Source: Pseudomonas nitroreducens TX1 | GTDB taxonomy: Bacteria; Pseudomonadota; Gammaproteobacteria; Pseudomonadales; Pseudomonadaceae | Assembly: GCF_000313755.1 (NCBI RefSeq) | Contig: NZ_AMZB01000137.1 | Location: 62,001 to 126,000 of the forward strand | Direction: 5' to 3' | DNA length: 64,000 nt | Part shown: positions 30,145 to 40,026 of the stretch, one piece after another | Layout of the letters: each line of letters starts with the position of its first letter | Position numbering within the stretch: the first letter of the stretch is position 1 | Translations under genes and position numbers: made by a program | The notes under the pieces: generated by a model | Databases searched by the model: none | The model's input: only the letters and a program-made list of their open reading frames with translations | What the model was told of the DNA's origin: nothing

Positions 30145-31494
30145 ATGACACTTCTTTACCGCGTGGCCGCCCTGATCGGCTGCCTCGCAATGGCACTCGC
30201 CGGGCCGGCATCGGCCCGCGACGTGGATCAGGCCAGCTACGGCTATCCGTTGGTCAACCCGTTCGAGGCGACCATTGCCACCACTCCGCCGGAGCTGCGC
30301 CCGCAACTGCCGACGGACGATGACATCCGCCAGTCGGACTACGCGCTCAAACTACGCCCGGAACGCGAGTACGAGCTGCCGAGCAACTTCTGGCCAGTGA
30401 AGAAGCTGCACTACCGCCTGGCCTGGCAGGATCATGCTGCGCCACTGGTGTTCATCATCGCCGGCACCGGCGCGCATTACGCCAGCAGCACCCCGGAATA
30501 CCTCAAGCGCCTGTTCTACAGCGCCGGCTACCACGTGGTGCAGATTTCCTCGCCGACCAGCTGGGACTTCATGATCGGCGCCTCGCGTATCTCCACCCCC
30601 GGCTACACCCCCGACGATGCGGACGAGCTCTACCGGGTGATGCAGGCTGTGCGCGCGCAACACCCGGACCTGCCCGTCACCGATTATTACCTCACCGGTT
30701 ACAGCCTCGGTGCGCTGCATGCAGCGTTCGTCAGCCAACTCGACGAGACGCGTCGCAGCTTCAACTTCAAGCGCGTGCTGCTGCTCAACCCGCCGGTCAA
30801 CCTCTACACCTCGGTCAGCAACCTCGACAAACTGGTGCAGACTCAGGTCAAGGGCATCAATGACACCAACACCTTCTACCAGGTGGTGCTGTCGAAACTG
30901 ACCCGCTACTTCAAGCAGAAGGGCTATGTCGACCTCAACGACGCCTTCCTCTTCGATCTGCAGCAGTCCAAGCAGCACCTGTCCAACGAAGAGATGGCCA
31001 TGCTGATCGGCGCGGTGTTCCGCTTCTCCTCCGCCGACATCGCCTTCACCTCCGACCTGGTCAACCGCCGCGGCCTGATTACCCCGCCCAAGTACCCGAT
31101 CACCGAAGGCACCAGCCTGACGCCCTTCTTCAAGCGCGCCATGCAGTGCGACTTCGAGTGCTACATGACCGACCAGCTGATGCCGCTCTGGCGCGCGAAG
31201 TACGATGGCGGCAGCCTGCCGCAGCTGATCGAGCAGGTCAGCCTCTATGCGCTCAAGGACTACCTGCATGACAGCCCGAAGATCGCCGTCATGCACAACG
31301 CCGACGACGTCATTCTCGGCCCCGGCGATATCGGCTTCCTGCGCCGCACCTTCGGCGACCGCCTGACGCTCTACCCGCGTGGCGGCCACTGCGGCAACCT
31401 CAACTACCGCGTGAACGCCCAGGACATGCTGGGCTTCTTCAAGGGACAGGGTGCCCCGGCCGACGGCCTGGCCACCGCGCAGACAGGGAACTGA
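30145..31494 (+). CDS. Exported alpha/beta-hydrolase-fold protein
   Basis: 449 aa from ATG 30145 (AAAGGA upstream). Signal peptide 1-25 (ALIGCLAMALAGPASA-R). Nucleophile elbow G-Y-S187-L-G, an acid in HNADDVILG and a catalytic His in PRGGHCGNLN give a complete triad. Homologues are often misnamed serine/threonine kinase. It is 4 bp from an MlaA-family lipoprotein gene, so the pair is an operon; a role in envelope lipid handling is a reasonable inference. Confidence 0.85.
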   Translation: MTLLYRVAALIGCLAMALAGPASARDVDQASYGYPLVNPFEATIATTPPELRPQLPTDDDIRQSDYALKLRPEREYELPSNFWPVKKLHYRLAWQDHAAPLVFIIAGTGAHYASSTPEYLKRLFYSAGYHVVQISSPTSWDFMIGASRISTPGYTPDDADELYRVMQAVRAQHPDLPVTDYYLTGYSLGALHAAFVSQLDETRRSFNFKRVLLLNPPVNLYTSVSNLDKLVQTQVKGINDTNTFYQVVLSKLTRYFKQKGYVDLNDAFLFDLQQSKQHLSNEEMAMLIGAVFRFSSADIAFTSDLVNRRGLITPPKYPITEGTSLTPFFKRAMQCDFECYMTDQLMPLWRAKYDGGSLPQLIEQVSLYALKDYLHDSPKIAVMHNADDVILGPGDIGFLRRTFGDRLTLYPRGGHCGNLNYRVNAQDMLGFFKGQGAPADGLATAQTGN

Positions 31495-31498
31495 CTCC

Positions 31499-32311
31499 AT
31501 GCCATTCCGCCATTCCTGGACTCTCGCCCTGCTGCTGGCCTGCGGCTTCGCCCAGGCCCAAACGCCACAACCGGTGCAGACACCGACCACCACCAAATTC
31601 GACATGGCCCCGGACGAGGATGGCTTCAAGCACCCGCTGGATGCGCTGAAGTTCAACCCCGGCCTGGACCAGCGGGAATTCGAGCGCGCCACCTTCGACG
31701 CCCTCAACGTCTACGATCCCTGGGAGTCGTGGAACCGCCGGGTCTACCACTTCAACTACCGCTTCGACGAATGGGTGTTCCTGCCCGTGGTGCATGGCTA
31801 TGAGTACGTCACTCCCAGCTTCGTGCGTACCGGCGTGAGCAACTTCTTCAGCAACCTGGGCGAGGTGCCGACCCTGCTCAACAGCGTCGCCCAGCTCAAG
31901 CCCGAACGCGCGGCGAACAGCACCGCGCGGCTGCTGTTCAACACCATCTTCGGCATCGCCGGCCTGTGGGACCCGGCTACCGCCATGGGCCTGCCCAAGG
32001 TCAGTGAGGACTTCGGCCAGACCCTGGGCTATTGGGGCGTGCCCGCCGGGCCATACGTGATGCTGCCAATCCTCGGCCCGTCCAACGTGCGCGACACCGG
32101 CGGGCTGGTCACCGACTTCGTGGCCGCCCGCGAGGTGAACTACCTGAATTATTCCGACCTGAGCAGCCGCTACTGGGAGTTGCCGGTGCTGGAGATCATC
32201 GACAAACGCTACAGCAACAGCTTCCGCTACGGGCAGATGAACTCGCCCTTCGAGTACGAGAAGCTGCGCTACTTCTATACCGAAGCCCGGCGTCTGCAGA
32301 TCCAGGAGTGA
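31499..32311 (+). CDS. MlaA/VacJ-family outer-membrane lipoprotein
   Basis: 270 aa from ATG 31499. Signal with lipobox LLAC (Cys15). The MlaA domain includes VYDPWESWNRRVYHFNYRFDEWV, NFFSNLGEVPTLLNSVAQ, RLLFNTIFGIAGLWDPAT and EDFGQTLGYWGV. Family members sit in the outer membrane with OmpC-like porins and remove misplaced phospholipid. No other mla genes are adjacent; in P. aeruginosa the main MlaA is encoded elsewhere, so this may be a paralogue working with the upstream hydrolase. Confidence 0.88.
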   Translation: MPFRHSWTLALLLACGFAQAQTPQPVQTPTTTKFDMAPDEDGFKHPLDALKFNPGLDQREFERATFDALNVYDPWESWNRRVYHFNYRFDEWVFLPVVHGYEYVTPSFVRTGVSNFFSNLGEVPTLLNSVAQLKPERAANSTARLLFNTIFGIAGLWDPATAMGLPKVSEDFGQTLGYWGVPAGPYVMLPILGPSNVRDTGGLVTDFVAAREVNYLNYSDLSSRYWELPVLEIIDKRYSNSFRYGQMNSPFEYEKLRYFYTEARRLQIQE

Positions 32312-32318
32312 ATCCGAT

Positions 32319-32342
32319 CCGCCGCCTTCGGGCGGCGGTTTT
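32319..32342 (+). terminator. Terminator after the MlaA-family gene
   Basis: CCGCCGCC-TTCG-GGCGGCGG with a UUCG loop followed by TTTT. Confidence 0.85.
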
Positions 32343-32451
32343 CCTCTCCGTAAACAATCTAATTTATCGATATTTAGACCAGAAAACTCGCAACCATTTA
32401 TCCATCAATTGGGACTAGGATGATCTCCATTCACAGATCAAGGAGGTCCCC

Positions 32452-33312
32452 ATGACCCGTTTACGTACCGTGATCGACCAGCACATTGGCCACCCGGCCT
32501 CCGACGGCGCCGGTGTGCGCCTGACCCGCGTCATCGGCGGCCCAGGCATCGAACGCTTCGATCCGTTCCTGATGCTCGACCAATTCGACACGCAGAACCC
32601 CGACGACTACATCGCCGGCTTCCCCGCGCACCCGCACCGTGGTTTCGAGACCGTCACCTACATGCTCGAAGGGCGCATGCGCCACGAAGACCACCTGGGT
32701 AATACCGGCCTGCTCAAGCCCGGCGGCGTGCAGTGGATGACAGCCGCCCACGGCATCATCCACAGCGAGATGCCCGAACAGGTGGAAGGCGCCATGCGCG
32801 GCTTCCAGCTGTGGTTGAACCTGCCAGCCAAGGACAAGCTGTCCCCGGCCGGCTACCGCGACATCGAACCCGAAGACGTGCCCCGCGTGACCACTGCGCA
32901 AGGCGTGGATGTCACCGTGATCGCCGGGCGCTTCGACGACGGCCATACCGCCATCGATGGCGCCGTGCAGCGCCCCGGAACCGAGCCGCACTACTTCGAC
33001 CTGGTACTGCCGGCGGGCACGGGGGTGGCACCGCGGATTCCGGCGGGCCATCGGGTAATGCTGTATGTGTACGAAGGGTCTCTGCAGGTGCCTGGCGAGC
33101 GCGGTGACGAGACCGTCGCCACCAACCGCCTGGTGCGCCTGGGCCAGGGCGACGAAATCCAGCTCTCCAGCGACAAGGGCGCGCGCGCCCTGCTGCTGGC
33201 CGGCAAGCCGCTCAATGAGCCCATCGTGCAGTACGGCCCGTTCGTGATGAACAGCCGCGAGGAAATCGAGCAGGCCCTGCGCGATTACCGTGATGGGGTC
33301 TTTGCCGTCTGA
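32452..33312 (+). CDS. Pirin-family protein
   Basis: 286 aa; AAGGAGGT just before ATG 32452. Bicupin with the metal site H60, H62 (FPAHPHRGFET), H104 and E106 (GIIHSEMP), all conserved. Bacterial pirins include quercetin 2,3-dioxygenases and redox-sensing regulators. The 110-bp upstream region is AT-rich and includes the palindrome TATCGATA (32365-32372), a possible LysR-type site. Confidence 0.92.
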   Translation: MTRLRTVIDQHIGHPASDGAGVRLTRVIGGPGIERFDPFLMLDQFDTQNPDDYIAGFPAHPHRGFETVTYMLEGRMRHEDHLGNTGLLKPGGVQWMTAAHGIIHSEMPEQVEGAMRGFQLWLNLPAKDKLSPAGYRDIEPEDVPRVTTAQGVDVTVIAGRFDDGHTAIDGAVQRPGTEPHYFDLVLPAGTGVAPRIPAGHRVMLYVYEGSLQVPGERGDETVATNRLVRLGQGDEIQLSSDKGARALLLAGKPLNEPIVQYGPFVMNSREEIEQALRDYRDGVFAV

Positions 33313-33340
33313 CGCCCCCGCCGACTCCTGCTTTTCATGA

Positions 33341-33404
33341 AGGAGCAAGCTCGCTCGCGAACAGGCACCGTGCCACGCGGTTCGCGAGCAAGCTCGCTCC
33401 TACG
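33341..33404. repeat. REP-type palindrome pair
   Basis: AGGAGCAAGCTCGCTCGCGA (33341-33360) faces TTCGCGAGCAAGCTCGCTCC (33381-33400). It lies between convergent pirin and patatin genes and can form a long hairpin, so it may also end transcription. Confidence 0.75.
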
Positions 33405-33418
33405 AAAAGCAGCGCAGA

Positions 33419-34603
33419 TTAAAGCGACCAATCTTCCATCCCCAGAAAGCGCGCGATCTCCGCGCGCTTTTCCATGGCATCGCGATAGCCCAATTCGATC
33501 AGCGCATTGCAGTAACCCGGCTCGAACAGCAGGTAACTGAGCACGCCCGCACCACTCGCCTTGGTCGCACCCGGCCCGCGCAGGAACAGGCGCAGCGCGC
33601 GCGGCAGCTCGTGGCGGTACTGCGCGGCGATCTCGTCCAGCGGTCGACTCGGCGAAATCAGCAGTACATCCACCGGCGCCAGGCCCAACGTTTTGCGGCG
33701 CGCCTCTTCCGGGACCAGCGAGCTGAGGAAGTTGATGCGGTGCAGCAGCTCGATATCCCCTTCCAGGCTGTCGATGAAGGTGCTGTTGAGCAGATGGATG
33801 CCCACCTGCGCCAGGCTCGGCGGTTGGCCCGTACGGTAGTTGGCCACCTGCTCGTTGGCGCTGCCGACCGTGGGGTTACCGCTGACGCCAATCACCAGCA
33901 CGCGAGTGGCGCCCAGGTGCAGCGCCGGGCTGATCGGCGCCTGCTGGCGAACCGCACCGTCGCCGAAGAACTCGCGAAGTATCTTCACCGGGCGGAACAG
34001 CAACGGAATCGCCGAGCTGGCCAACAGATGCTCGATTTCCAGCCGTGTCGGCACACCAATGCGCCGGTGGCGCAACCAGGGATCGATGGTGGCGCGGCCC
34101 TGGTAGAAAGTCACCGCCTGCCCGGATTCGTAACCGAAGGCGGTTACCGCCACCGCGCGCAGGTTGCGGCGGCGCACGGCAGCGGCGATGCCGGATAGGT
34201 CCAGTTCACGTTCCAGGAGATAGCGCAGCGGCGTGCTGTCCAGCAGCGCCACCGGCTCGCGCTTGCCCAGCCCGAGCAGGCTGTGACCGAGGAACTTGAA
34301 GGCCTGGCTGAACACACCCGGCCAGTCGGAACGGTAGACCTGTCCGGTGCGAAAGCCCTTCCAGACCTGGGTCAGGCGCTCCACCGCACCGGTGAAGGAC
34401 AACGCACCGCACGCCAGCCCGACCGCATTGATCGCTCCAGCGGAAGTGCCGACGATGACCGGGAAAGGATTCTCGGCCCCCTCGGGCAGCAGCTCCGCGA
34501 TGGCGGCCAGCACGCCGACCTGATAGGCCGCTCTCGCCCCGCCGCCGGAGAGGATCAGGCCGGTGACGGCCGGAGTTTGCTGGGGAGTGGCGGAGTCGGT
34601 CAC
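33419..34603 (-). CDS. Patatin-like phospholipase
   Basis: 394 aa. Oxyanion loop SGGGARAAYQVG, nucleophile S54 in VGTSAGAINA, catalytic Asp in EFFGDGAVRQ: a complete Ser-Asp dyad. No signal peptide, so cytosolic or membrane-associated. C-terminal DUF3336-like helices include YCNALIELGYRDAM. It precedes and may be co-regulated with the lipid A acyltransferase gene 45 bp away on the same strand. Confidence 0.9.
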   Translation of the reverse strand: MTDSATPQQTPAVTGLILSGGGARAAYQVGVLAAIAELLPEGAENPFPVIVGTSAGAINAVGLACGALSFTGAVERLTQVWKGFRTGQVYRSDWPGVFSQAFKFLGHSLLGLGKREPVALLDSTPLRYLLERELDLSGIAAAVRRRNLRAVAVTAFGYESGQAVTFYQGRATIDPWLRHRRIGVPTRLEIEHLLASSAIPLLFRPVKILREFFGDGAVRQQAPISPALHLGATRVLVIGVSGNPTVGSANEQVANYRTGQPPSLAQVGIHLLNSTFIDSLEGDIELLHRINFLSSLVPEEARRKTLGLAPVDVLLISPSRPLDEIAAQYRHELPRALRLFLRGPGATKASGAGVLSYLLFEPGYCNALIELGYRDAMEKRAEIARFLGMEDWSL

Positions 34604-34648
34604 GGCAGAAGTCCTTGTCTCGTCGTACCAGCGTAGTCCGCCGAAGCG

Positions 34649-35581
34649 CTACTTCTTCTTGTCGTAGAGCTTCGGTTCGCCCTCGGGGCGGCTCTTGAAG
34701 CGGCGGTGCGCCCAGAGGTACTGCTCGGGCTGGCGGCGAATCTCGCTTTCCACCCACTGGTTGATGCGGATGCAGTCGGCCTCTTCGCTCTCGCCGGGGA
34801 AGTCTTCCAGCGGCGGGTGGATGGTCAGGCGGTAGCCGGAACCATCGGCCAGGCGCGACTGGGTGAACGGCAGCACCAGCGCGCGGCCCAGGCGGGCGAA
34901 CTTGGTGGTGGCGGTGACAGTGGCGGCCGGGATGCCGAACAGCGGCACGAACAGGCTCTGCTTGGCGCCGTAGTCCTGGTCCGGGGCGTACCAGATGGCA
35001 CGGCCGGCACGCAGCACCTTGAGCATCGCACGCACGTCCTCGCGCTCGATGGCGGTGGCGTCGGCGTTGTGGCGCTCGCGGCCGGTACGCTGGACGAAGT
35101 CGAACACCGGGTTGTCGTGCTCGCGGTACATGCCGTCGATGGTCTGCACCTGGCCGAGCAACGCGGCGCCGATCTCCAGGGTTGTGAAGTGCATGGCCAT
35201 GAGGATCACGCCCTTGCCTTCGGCCTCGGCCTTCTTCAGGTGCTCGATACCCTCGATGTGGGCGAGCCTGGCCAGGCGCGCCTTGGGCCACCACCAGCTC
35301 ATGGCCATCTCGAAGAAGGCGATACCGGTGGAAGCGAAGTTTTCCTTGAGCAGGCGCTCGCGCTCGGCGGCCGGGAGTTCGGGGAAGCACAGTTCAAGGT
35401 TGCGCGCGGCAATCGCCCGGCGGCTGCCGACCACGCGGTACATCACCGCGCCCAGCGCGCGCCCCAGCCCCAGCAGCGCCGGATATGGCAACTGCACCAC
35501 CAGCCAGAGCGCGCCAAGGCCGAGCCAGAGCGGCCAGTGACGGGGATGGAGGAACTCTCGGCGAAAGGTGGGGCGGTCCAT
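34649..35581 (-). CDS. Lipid A secondary acyltransferase (LpxL/HtrB family)
   Basis: 310 aa from ATG 35581. An N-terminal membrane anchor (WPLWLGLGALWLVVQLPY) and the HX4E active site H131-FTTL-E136. Further family motifs: DGMYREHDNPVFDF, WYAPDQDYG and VPLFGIPAAT. Transfers an acyl chain (laurate in relatives) to the lipid A precursor at the inner membrane. By position it corresponds to the second HtrB gene of P. aeruginosa (recalled as PA3242). Confidence 0.92.
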   Translation of the reverse strand: MDRPTFRREFLHPRHWPLWLGLGALWLVVQLPYPALLGLGRALGAVMYRVVGSRRAIAARNLELCFPELPAAERERLLKENFASTGIAFFEMAMSWWWPKARLARLAHIEGIEHLKKAEAEGKGVILMAMHFTTLEIGAALLGQVQTIDGMYREHDNPVFDFVQRTGRERHNADATAIEREDVRAMLKVLRAGRAIWYAPDQDYGAKQSLFVPLFGIPAATVTATTKFARLGRALVLPFTQSRLADGSGYRLTIHPPLEDFPGESEEADCIRINQWVESEIRRQPEQYLWAHRRFKSRPEGEPKLYDKKK

Positions 35582-35725
35582 GGAACTTTCCGGTCACGAT
35601 CAAAGCCCGACATTCTACCTTGCGCGGGCGCGCCGTGCCTGCCTTGCGCCCTGGCTATGCGCCACGCTTGCGGCTGTTGGGGCGGTCCGCTATAAGTCCA
35701 CCCATTTTGATGACGCAGTCCGACC

Positions 35726-36661
35726 ATGAGCCAAGCTGACCTTCTCGACCAAGATCCCGTATTCCAGCTCAAGGGCAGCATGCTGGCCGTCACCGTTCTG
35801 GAACTGGCCCATAACGACCTGCCGCGCCTGGACCGCCAGCTCGCCGACAAGGTCGCCCAGGCGCCCAACTTCTTCCGCGATACCCCGCTGGTGCTGGCGC
35901 TGGACAAGCTGCCCGACGGCGAAGGCCAACTCGACCTGCAGGGCGTGCTGGACATCTGCCGCCGCCACGGCCTGCGCACCCTGGCCATTCGCGCCAGCCG
36001 CGAGGAAGACATTCGCCTGGCCACCATGTTCGACATCCCCGTGCTACCGCCTTCGGGCTCCTCCCGCGAGCGCGCGGTCGAGCCCAAGGATGCCGTCCCG
36101 CAAGTGACTGGCGCCGCGCCGGTACGTCGCCCGCGGGGCGAGAAGCTCTCCGAAAAGGTGGTCGAGCAGGCCGCTGGCGCGGGTGTGCAAGCCGAGAAAC
36201 CCTCCTCGCAGACCGCCGAAGCCAAGCCGGAGAAACCCACAGAGATCGCCGTCGAGCCAACCGACGCAGCCCAGCAGCCGGCGAAGGAAGCCGCTCCGGA
36301 AAAACCTGCCGAGCCGCCGGCACCGGTCGTCCGTCCGACCAAGCTGGTCACCACCCCGGTCCGCGGCGGCGTGCAGATCTACGCCGCCGGCGGCGACCTG
36401 ATCGTGCTCGCGCCTGTCAGCCCCGGCGCGGAACTTCTCGCCGACGGCAATATCCATGTGTACGGTCCGATGCGCGGTCGCGCCCTGGCCGGAGTCAAGG
36501 GCGACACCAGCGCACGTATTTTCTGCCAGCAGCTGGCCGCGGAACTCGTGTCCATCGCCGGCAATTACAAGGTCGCCGAAGACCTTCGACGCAGTCCGCA
36601 ATGGGGGCAGGCAGTGCACGTCAGCCTGTCGGGTGACGTGTTGAACATCACCCGCCTTTAA
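35726..36661 (+). CDS. minC: Septum site-determining protein MinC, long linker form
   Basis: 311 aa against about 230-265 in relatives. The N-terminal FtsZ-inhibiting domain is residues 1-108 ([26 protein letters not shown]) and the C-terminal beta-helix about 206-311 ([37 protein letters not shown]), which binds MinD and dimerises. The intervening 100 residues are Ala/Glu/Pro/Lys-rich and probably disordered. First gene of minCDE. It starts 144 bp from the divergent acyltransferase gene. Confidence 0.95.
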   Translation: MSQADLLDQDPVFQLKGSMLAVTVLELAHNDLPRLDRQLADKVAQAPNFFRDTPLVLALDKLPDGEGQLDLQGVLDICRRHGLRTLAIRASREEDIRLATMFDIPVLPPSGSSRERAVEPKDAVPQVTGAAPVRRPRGEKLSEKVVEQAAGAGVQAEKPSSQTAEAKPEKPTEIAVEPTDAAQQPAKEAAPEKPAEPPAPVVRPTKLVTTPVRGGVQIYAAGGDLIVLAPVSPGAELLADGNIHVYGPMRGRALAGVKGDTSARIFCQQLAAELVSIAGNYKVAEDLRRSPQWGQAVHVSLSGDVLNITRL

Positions 36662-36722
36662 CGGATACTGCCGCGACTTTCAGGGACCAGAATTCTTCGT
36701 TTTTTCTTTGGGGTGAATCACC

Positions 36723-37538
36723 TTGGCCAAGATCCTCGTAGTCACTTCCGGTAAGGGTGGCGTCGGTAAAACCACCACCAGCGCAGCCATCGGCACCGGC
36801 CTGGCCCTACGCGGCCACAAGACCGTCATCGTCGACTTCGACGTAGGCCTGCGCAACCTCGACCTGATCATGGGCTGCGAACGCCGCGTGGTTTACGACT
36901 TCGTCAACGTCATCAACGGCGAAGCGACCCTGACCCAGGCCCTGATCAAGGACAAGCGCCTCGAGAACCTGTTCGTGCTGGCCGCCAGCCAGACCCGCGA
37001 CAAGGACGCACTCACCCAGGAAGGCGTCGGCAAGGTCATCGAAGAGCTCAAGCAGTCCTTCGACTACGTGATCTGCGACTCCCCGGCCGGCATCGAGAAA
37101 GGTGCCCACCTGGCCATGTACTACGCCGACGAGGCGATTGTCGTGACCAACCCGGAAGTTTCCTCGGTCCGCGACTCCGACCGCATGCTCGGCCTGCTGG
37201 CCAGCAAATCCGCCCGCGCCGAGAAAGGCGAGGACGCGATCAAGGAACACCTGCTGCTGACCCGCTACAACCCCGAGCGCGTCACCAAGGGCGAAATGCT
37301 CGGCGTCGAGGACGTCGAGGAAATCCTGGCCATCCGCCTGCTCGGCGTGATCCCGGAATCCCAGGCGGTGCTCAAGGCATCCAACCAGGGCGTACCGGTC
37401 ATCCTCGACGAAGAGAGCGATGCCGGCCAGGCGTACAGTGACGCCGTCGAGCGCCTGCTGGGCAAGGAAATGCCCCACCGCTTCCTCGACGTGCAGAAGA
37501 AAGGATTCCTGCAACGACTGTTCGGAGGACGTGAATGA
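36723..37538 (+). CDS. minD: Cell division ATPase MinD
   Basis: 271 aa with a TTG start at 36723, required to keep the family N-terminus [17 protein letters not shown]. Deviant Walker A KGGVGKT with signature K11 and K16; switch regions [11 protein letters not shown] and [12 protein letters not shown]-terminal amphipathic membrane-targeting helix FLQRLFGG. It oscillates with MinE and positions MinC. TTG may set MinD level relative to MinC. Confidence 0.96.
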   Translation: MAKILVVTSGKGGVGKTTTSAAIGTGLALRGHKTVIVDFDVGLRNLDLIMGCERRVVYDFVNVINGEATLTQALIKDKRLENLFVLAASQTRDKDALTQEGVGKVIEELKQSFDYVICDSPAGIEKGAHLAMYYADEAIVVTNPEVSSVRDSDRMLGLLASKSARAEKGEDAIKEHLLLTRYNPERVTKGEMLGVEDVEEILAIRLLGVIPESQAVLKASNQGVPVILDEESDAGQAYSDAVERLLGKEMPHRFLDVQKKGFLQRLFGGRE

Positions 37539-37789
37539 GCCTTTTAGATTTCTTCCGCAGCCGGAAGTCGCAATCCAGCGCATCCATCGCGAAAGAAAGA
37601 CTCCAGATCATCGTCGCCCATGAGCGCGGCAACCGTTCGCAACCGGACTACCTCCCGCAGCTGCAGAAAGACCTGCTGGAAGTGATCCGCAAATACGTGC
37701 CCATCGACCAGGAACAAGTCCAGGTCGAGCTGGCCAACCAGGGCAGTTGTTCGATCCTGGAACTCAACATCACCCTGCCGGAGCGTTGA
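37535..37789 (+). CDS. minE: Cell division topological specificity factor MinE
   Basis: 84 aa, family length. N-terminal [11 protein letters not shown] membrane-targeting helix, anti-MinCD region [16 protein letters not shown]-terminal dimer domain [20 protein letters not shown] overlap with minD. Confidence 0.96.
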   Translation: MSLLDFFRSRKSQSSASIAKERLQIIVAHERGNRSQPDYLPQLQKDLLEVIRKYVPIDQEQVQVELANQGSCSILELNITLPER

Positions 37790-37805
37790 TCCGGCCAGGG
37801 TGAAC

Positions 37806-37829
37806 CTGCGGCGGCCTCGGCCGCCGCAG
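37806..37829 (+). terminator. Hairpin after minE, probable terminator
   Basis: CTGCGGCGG (37806-37814) pairs with CCGCCGCAG (37821-37829), followed by TCGTTTCTG. The T run is poor, so read-through into rluA is possible. Confidence 0.5.
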
Positions 37830-37865
37830 TCGTTTCTGTCTCACTTATTTCGCGTACGAGCCTCC

Positions 37866-38501
37866 ATGCCGCTTTCCCAGATCGAATTCGTCCATGAGGA
37901 CGCCGCCCTGCTGGTGGTGAACAAGCCCACCCTGCTGCTCTCCGTGCCCGGTCGCGCGGACGACAACAAGGACTGCCTGATCACCCGCCTGCAGGAGAAC
38001 GGCTACCCGGAAGCGCGCATCGTCCACCGCCTGGACTGGGAGACCTCCGGCCTGATCGTGCTGGCCCGCGATGCCGACAGCCACCGCGAGCTGTCCCGAC
38101 AGTTCCACGACCGCGAGACCGAGAAGGCGTACACCGCACTGTGCTGGGGCGAGCCCGAGCTCGACAGCGGCCGCATCGAGGCGCCGCTGCGCTACGACCC
38201 GCCGACCAAGCCGCGCCATGTGGTGGATTTCGAGCAGGGTCGACACGCGCTGACCTTCTGGCGCGTCATGGAGCGCCACGGCAACTGGAGCCGCGTCGAA
38301 CTCACACCGATCACCGGCCGCTCGCACCAGTTGCGCGTGCACATGCTCAGCATCGGCCACCCGCTGCTGGGTGATCGCCTGTATGCCGAAGGCGAAGCCC
38401 TGGAACTGCGCGACCGCCTGTGCCTGCACGCCAGCATGCTGGCCCTGACCCACCCGCAGACCGGCGAGCGTCTTCGCTTCGAGTCGCCTGCGCCGTTCTG
38501 A
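37866..38501 (+). CDS. rluA: RluA-family pseudouridine synthase
   Basis: 211 aa from ATG 37866. Catalytic motif VHRLDWETSG with Asp, plus LLVVNKPTLLLSVPGR and TGRSHQLRVHMLSIGHPLLGDRLY. There is no S4 domain, as in RluA (219 aa in E. coli), which modifies 23S U746 and tRNA U32. Position after minCDE supports the assignment. Confidence 0.9.
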   Translation: MPLSQIEFVHEDAALLVVNKPTLLLSVPGRADDNKDCLITRLQENGYPEARIVHRLDWETSGLIVLARDADSHRELSRQFHDRETEKAYTALCWGEPELDSGRIEAPLRYDPPTKPRHVVDFEQGRHALTFWRVMERHGNWSRVELTPITGRSHQLRVHMLSIGHPLLGDRLYAEGEALELRDRLCLHASMLALTHPQTGERLRFESPAPF

Positions 38502-38510
38502 TTCACTTTG

Positions 38511-38593
38511 TGTAGGAGCGGACTCCGTCCGCGATGTATGTCCGGCCGGCCGGAACCGGCGGGAAACGATCGCGGACAAAGTCCGCTCCTACG
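38511..38593. repeat. REP-type palindrome pair
   Basis: TGTAGGAGCGGACTCCGTCC (38511-38530) and GCGGACAAAGTCCGCTCCTA (38572-38591) flank a GGCCGGCCGG core. Located between rluA and apeB. Confidence 0.75.
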
Positions 38594-38678
38594 CTCGCCC
38601 CACCTGTTGGCGCGCCCCTTGGCCGCAGAATCGCGCATTTACGTTAAACTTCCGGCCATTCGCTGTCCGGAGTTACCC

Positions 38679-39968
38679 ATGCGTGCAGAACTCAACCAAG
38701 GCCTGATCGACTTCCTCGCGGCCTCCCCCACCCCCTTCCACGCTACCCAGGCCCTCGCCCTTCGCCTCGAAGAGGCTGGCTACCAGCGCCTGGACGAGCG
38801 CGACGCCTGGCGCACCGAAGCCGGTGGCCGCTATTACGTCACCCGCAACGACTCCTCGCTGATCGCCTTCAAGCTCGGCACCGCGCCGCTACTGGAGAAT
38901 GGCCTGCGCCTGGTCGGTGCGCACACCGACAGTCCCTGCCTGCGCGTCAAGCCGAACCCCGAGCTGGTGCGCAACGGCTACTGGCAGCTCGGCGTCGAAG
39001 TCTATGGCGGCGCGCTGTTCGCCCCCTGGTTCGACCGCGACCTGTCCCTGGCCGGCCGTGTCACCTTCCGCCTGGCCGGCAAGGTCGAGAGCAAGCTGAT
39101 CGACTTCAGGGCGCCCATTGCGGTCATCCCCAACCTGGCGATCCACCTCAACCGCGAAGCGAACATGGGCTGGTCGATCAACGCCCAGACCGAACTGCCG
39201 CCGATCCTCGCCCAGGTCGCCGCTGGCGAGACGCGCGACTTCCGCGACCTGCTCGGTGAACAATTGCAGCTGGAGCACGGCATCACCGCCGACGCCATCC
39301 TCGATTACGAGCTGAGCTTCTACGACACCCAGCGCGCCGCCGTGATCGGTCTCGACCAGGCCTTCATCGCCGGCGCCCGCCTGGACAACCTGCTGTCCTG
39401 CTATGCCGGCCTGCAGGCCTTGCTGGCCAGCAGCGACGAGCAGAGCGGCGTGCTGGTCTGCACCGACCACGAAGAAGTCGGCTCCTGCTCCGCCTGCGGC
39501 GCCGACGGCCCGTTCCTCGAGCAGGTGCTGCGCCGCCTGTTGCCCGAGGGCGATGCCTTCACCCGTACCGTGCAGCGCTCGCTGCTGGTCTCCGCCGACA
39601 ACGCCCACGGCGTCCACCCCAACTACGCCGACAAGCACGACAGCAACCACGGCCCGAAGCTCAACGGCGGCCCGGTGATCAAGATCAACAGCAACCAGCG
39701 CTACGCCACCAACAGCGAGACCGCCGGTTTCTTCCGCCACCTGTGCCTGGAAAACGAAGTGCCGGTGCAGAGCTTCGTGACCCGCAGCGACATGGGATGC
39801 GGCTCCACCATCGGCCCGATCACCGCCAGCCAGATCGGCGTGCGCACCGTGGACATCGGCCTGCCGACCTTCGCCATGCACTCCATCCGCGAGCTGGCCG
39901 GCAGCCAGGACCTGCACTACCTGACCAAGGTACTCAGCGCCTACTACGACAGCACCAACCTGCCCTGA
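38679..39968 (+). CDS. apeB: M18 family aminopeptidase
   Basis: 429 aa from ATG 38679 ([22 protein letters not shown]). Zinc-ligand motifs: [22 protein letters not shown] (catalytic Glu), [10 protein letters not shown] and the terminal MHSIREL His. Cytosolic dodecameric aminopeptidase preferring acidic or neutral N-termini in relatives. Single gene ended by a strong terminator. Confidence 0.95.
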   Translation: MRAELNQGLIDFLAASPTPFHATQALALRLEEAGYQRLDERDAWRTEAGGRYYVTRNDSSLIAFKLGTAPLLENGLRLVGAHTDSPCLRVKPNPELVRNGYWQLGVEVYGGALFAPWFDRDLSLAGRVTFRLAGKVESKLIDFRAPIAVIPNLAIHLNREANMGWSINAQTELPPILAQVAAGETRDFRDLLGEQLQLEHGITADAILDYELSFYDTQRAAVIGLDQAFIAGARLDNLLSCYAGLQALLASSDEQSGVLVCTDHEEVGSCSACGADGPFLEQVLRRLLPEGDAFTRTVQRSLLVSADNAHGVHPNYADKHDSNHGPKLNGGPVIKINSNQRYATNSETAGFFRHLCLENEVPVQSFVTRSDMGCGSTIGPITASQIGVRTVDIGLPTFAMHSIRELAGSQDLHYLTKVLSAYYDSTNLP

Positions 39969-39973
39969 CCCCA

Positions 39974-40000
39974 ACGCCCGGCATCCGCCGGGCGTTTTTT
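39974..40000 (+). terminator. Terminator after apeB
   Basis: CGCCCGGC (39975-39982) and GCCGGGCG (39987-39994) around ATCC, followed by six T residues. Confidence 0.92.
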
Positions 40001-40026
40001 CATGGGTGCCGCTGGCAGCGTTTATG

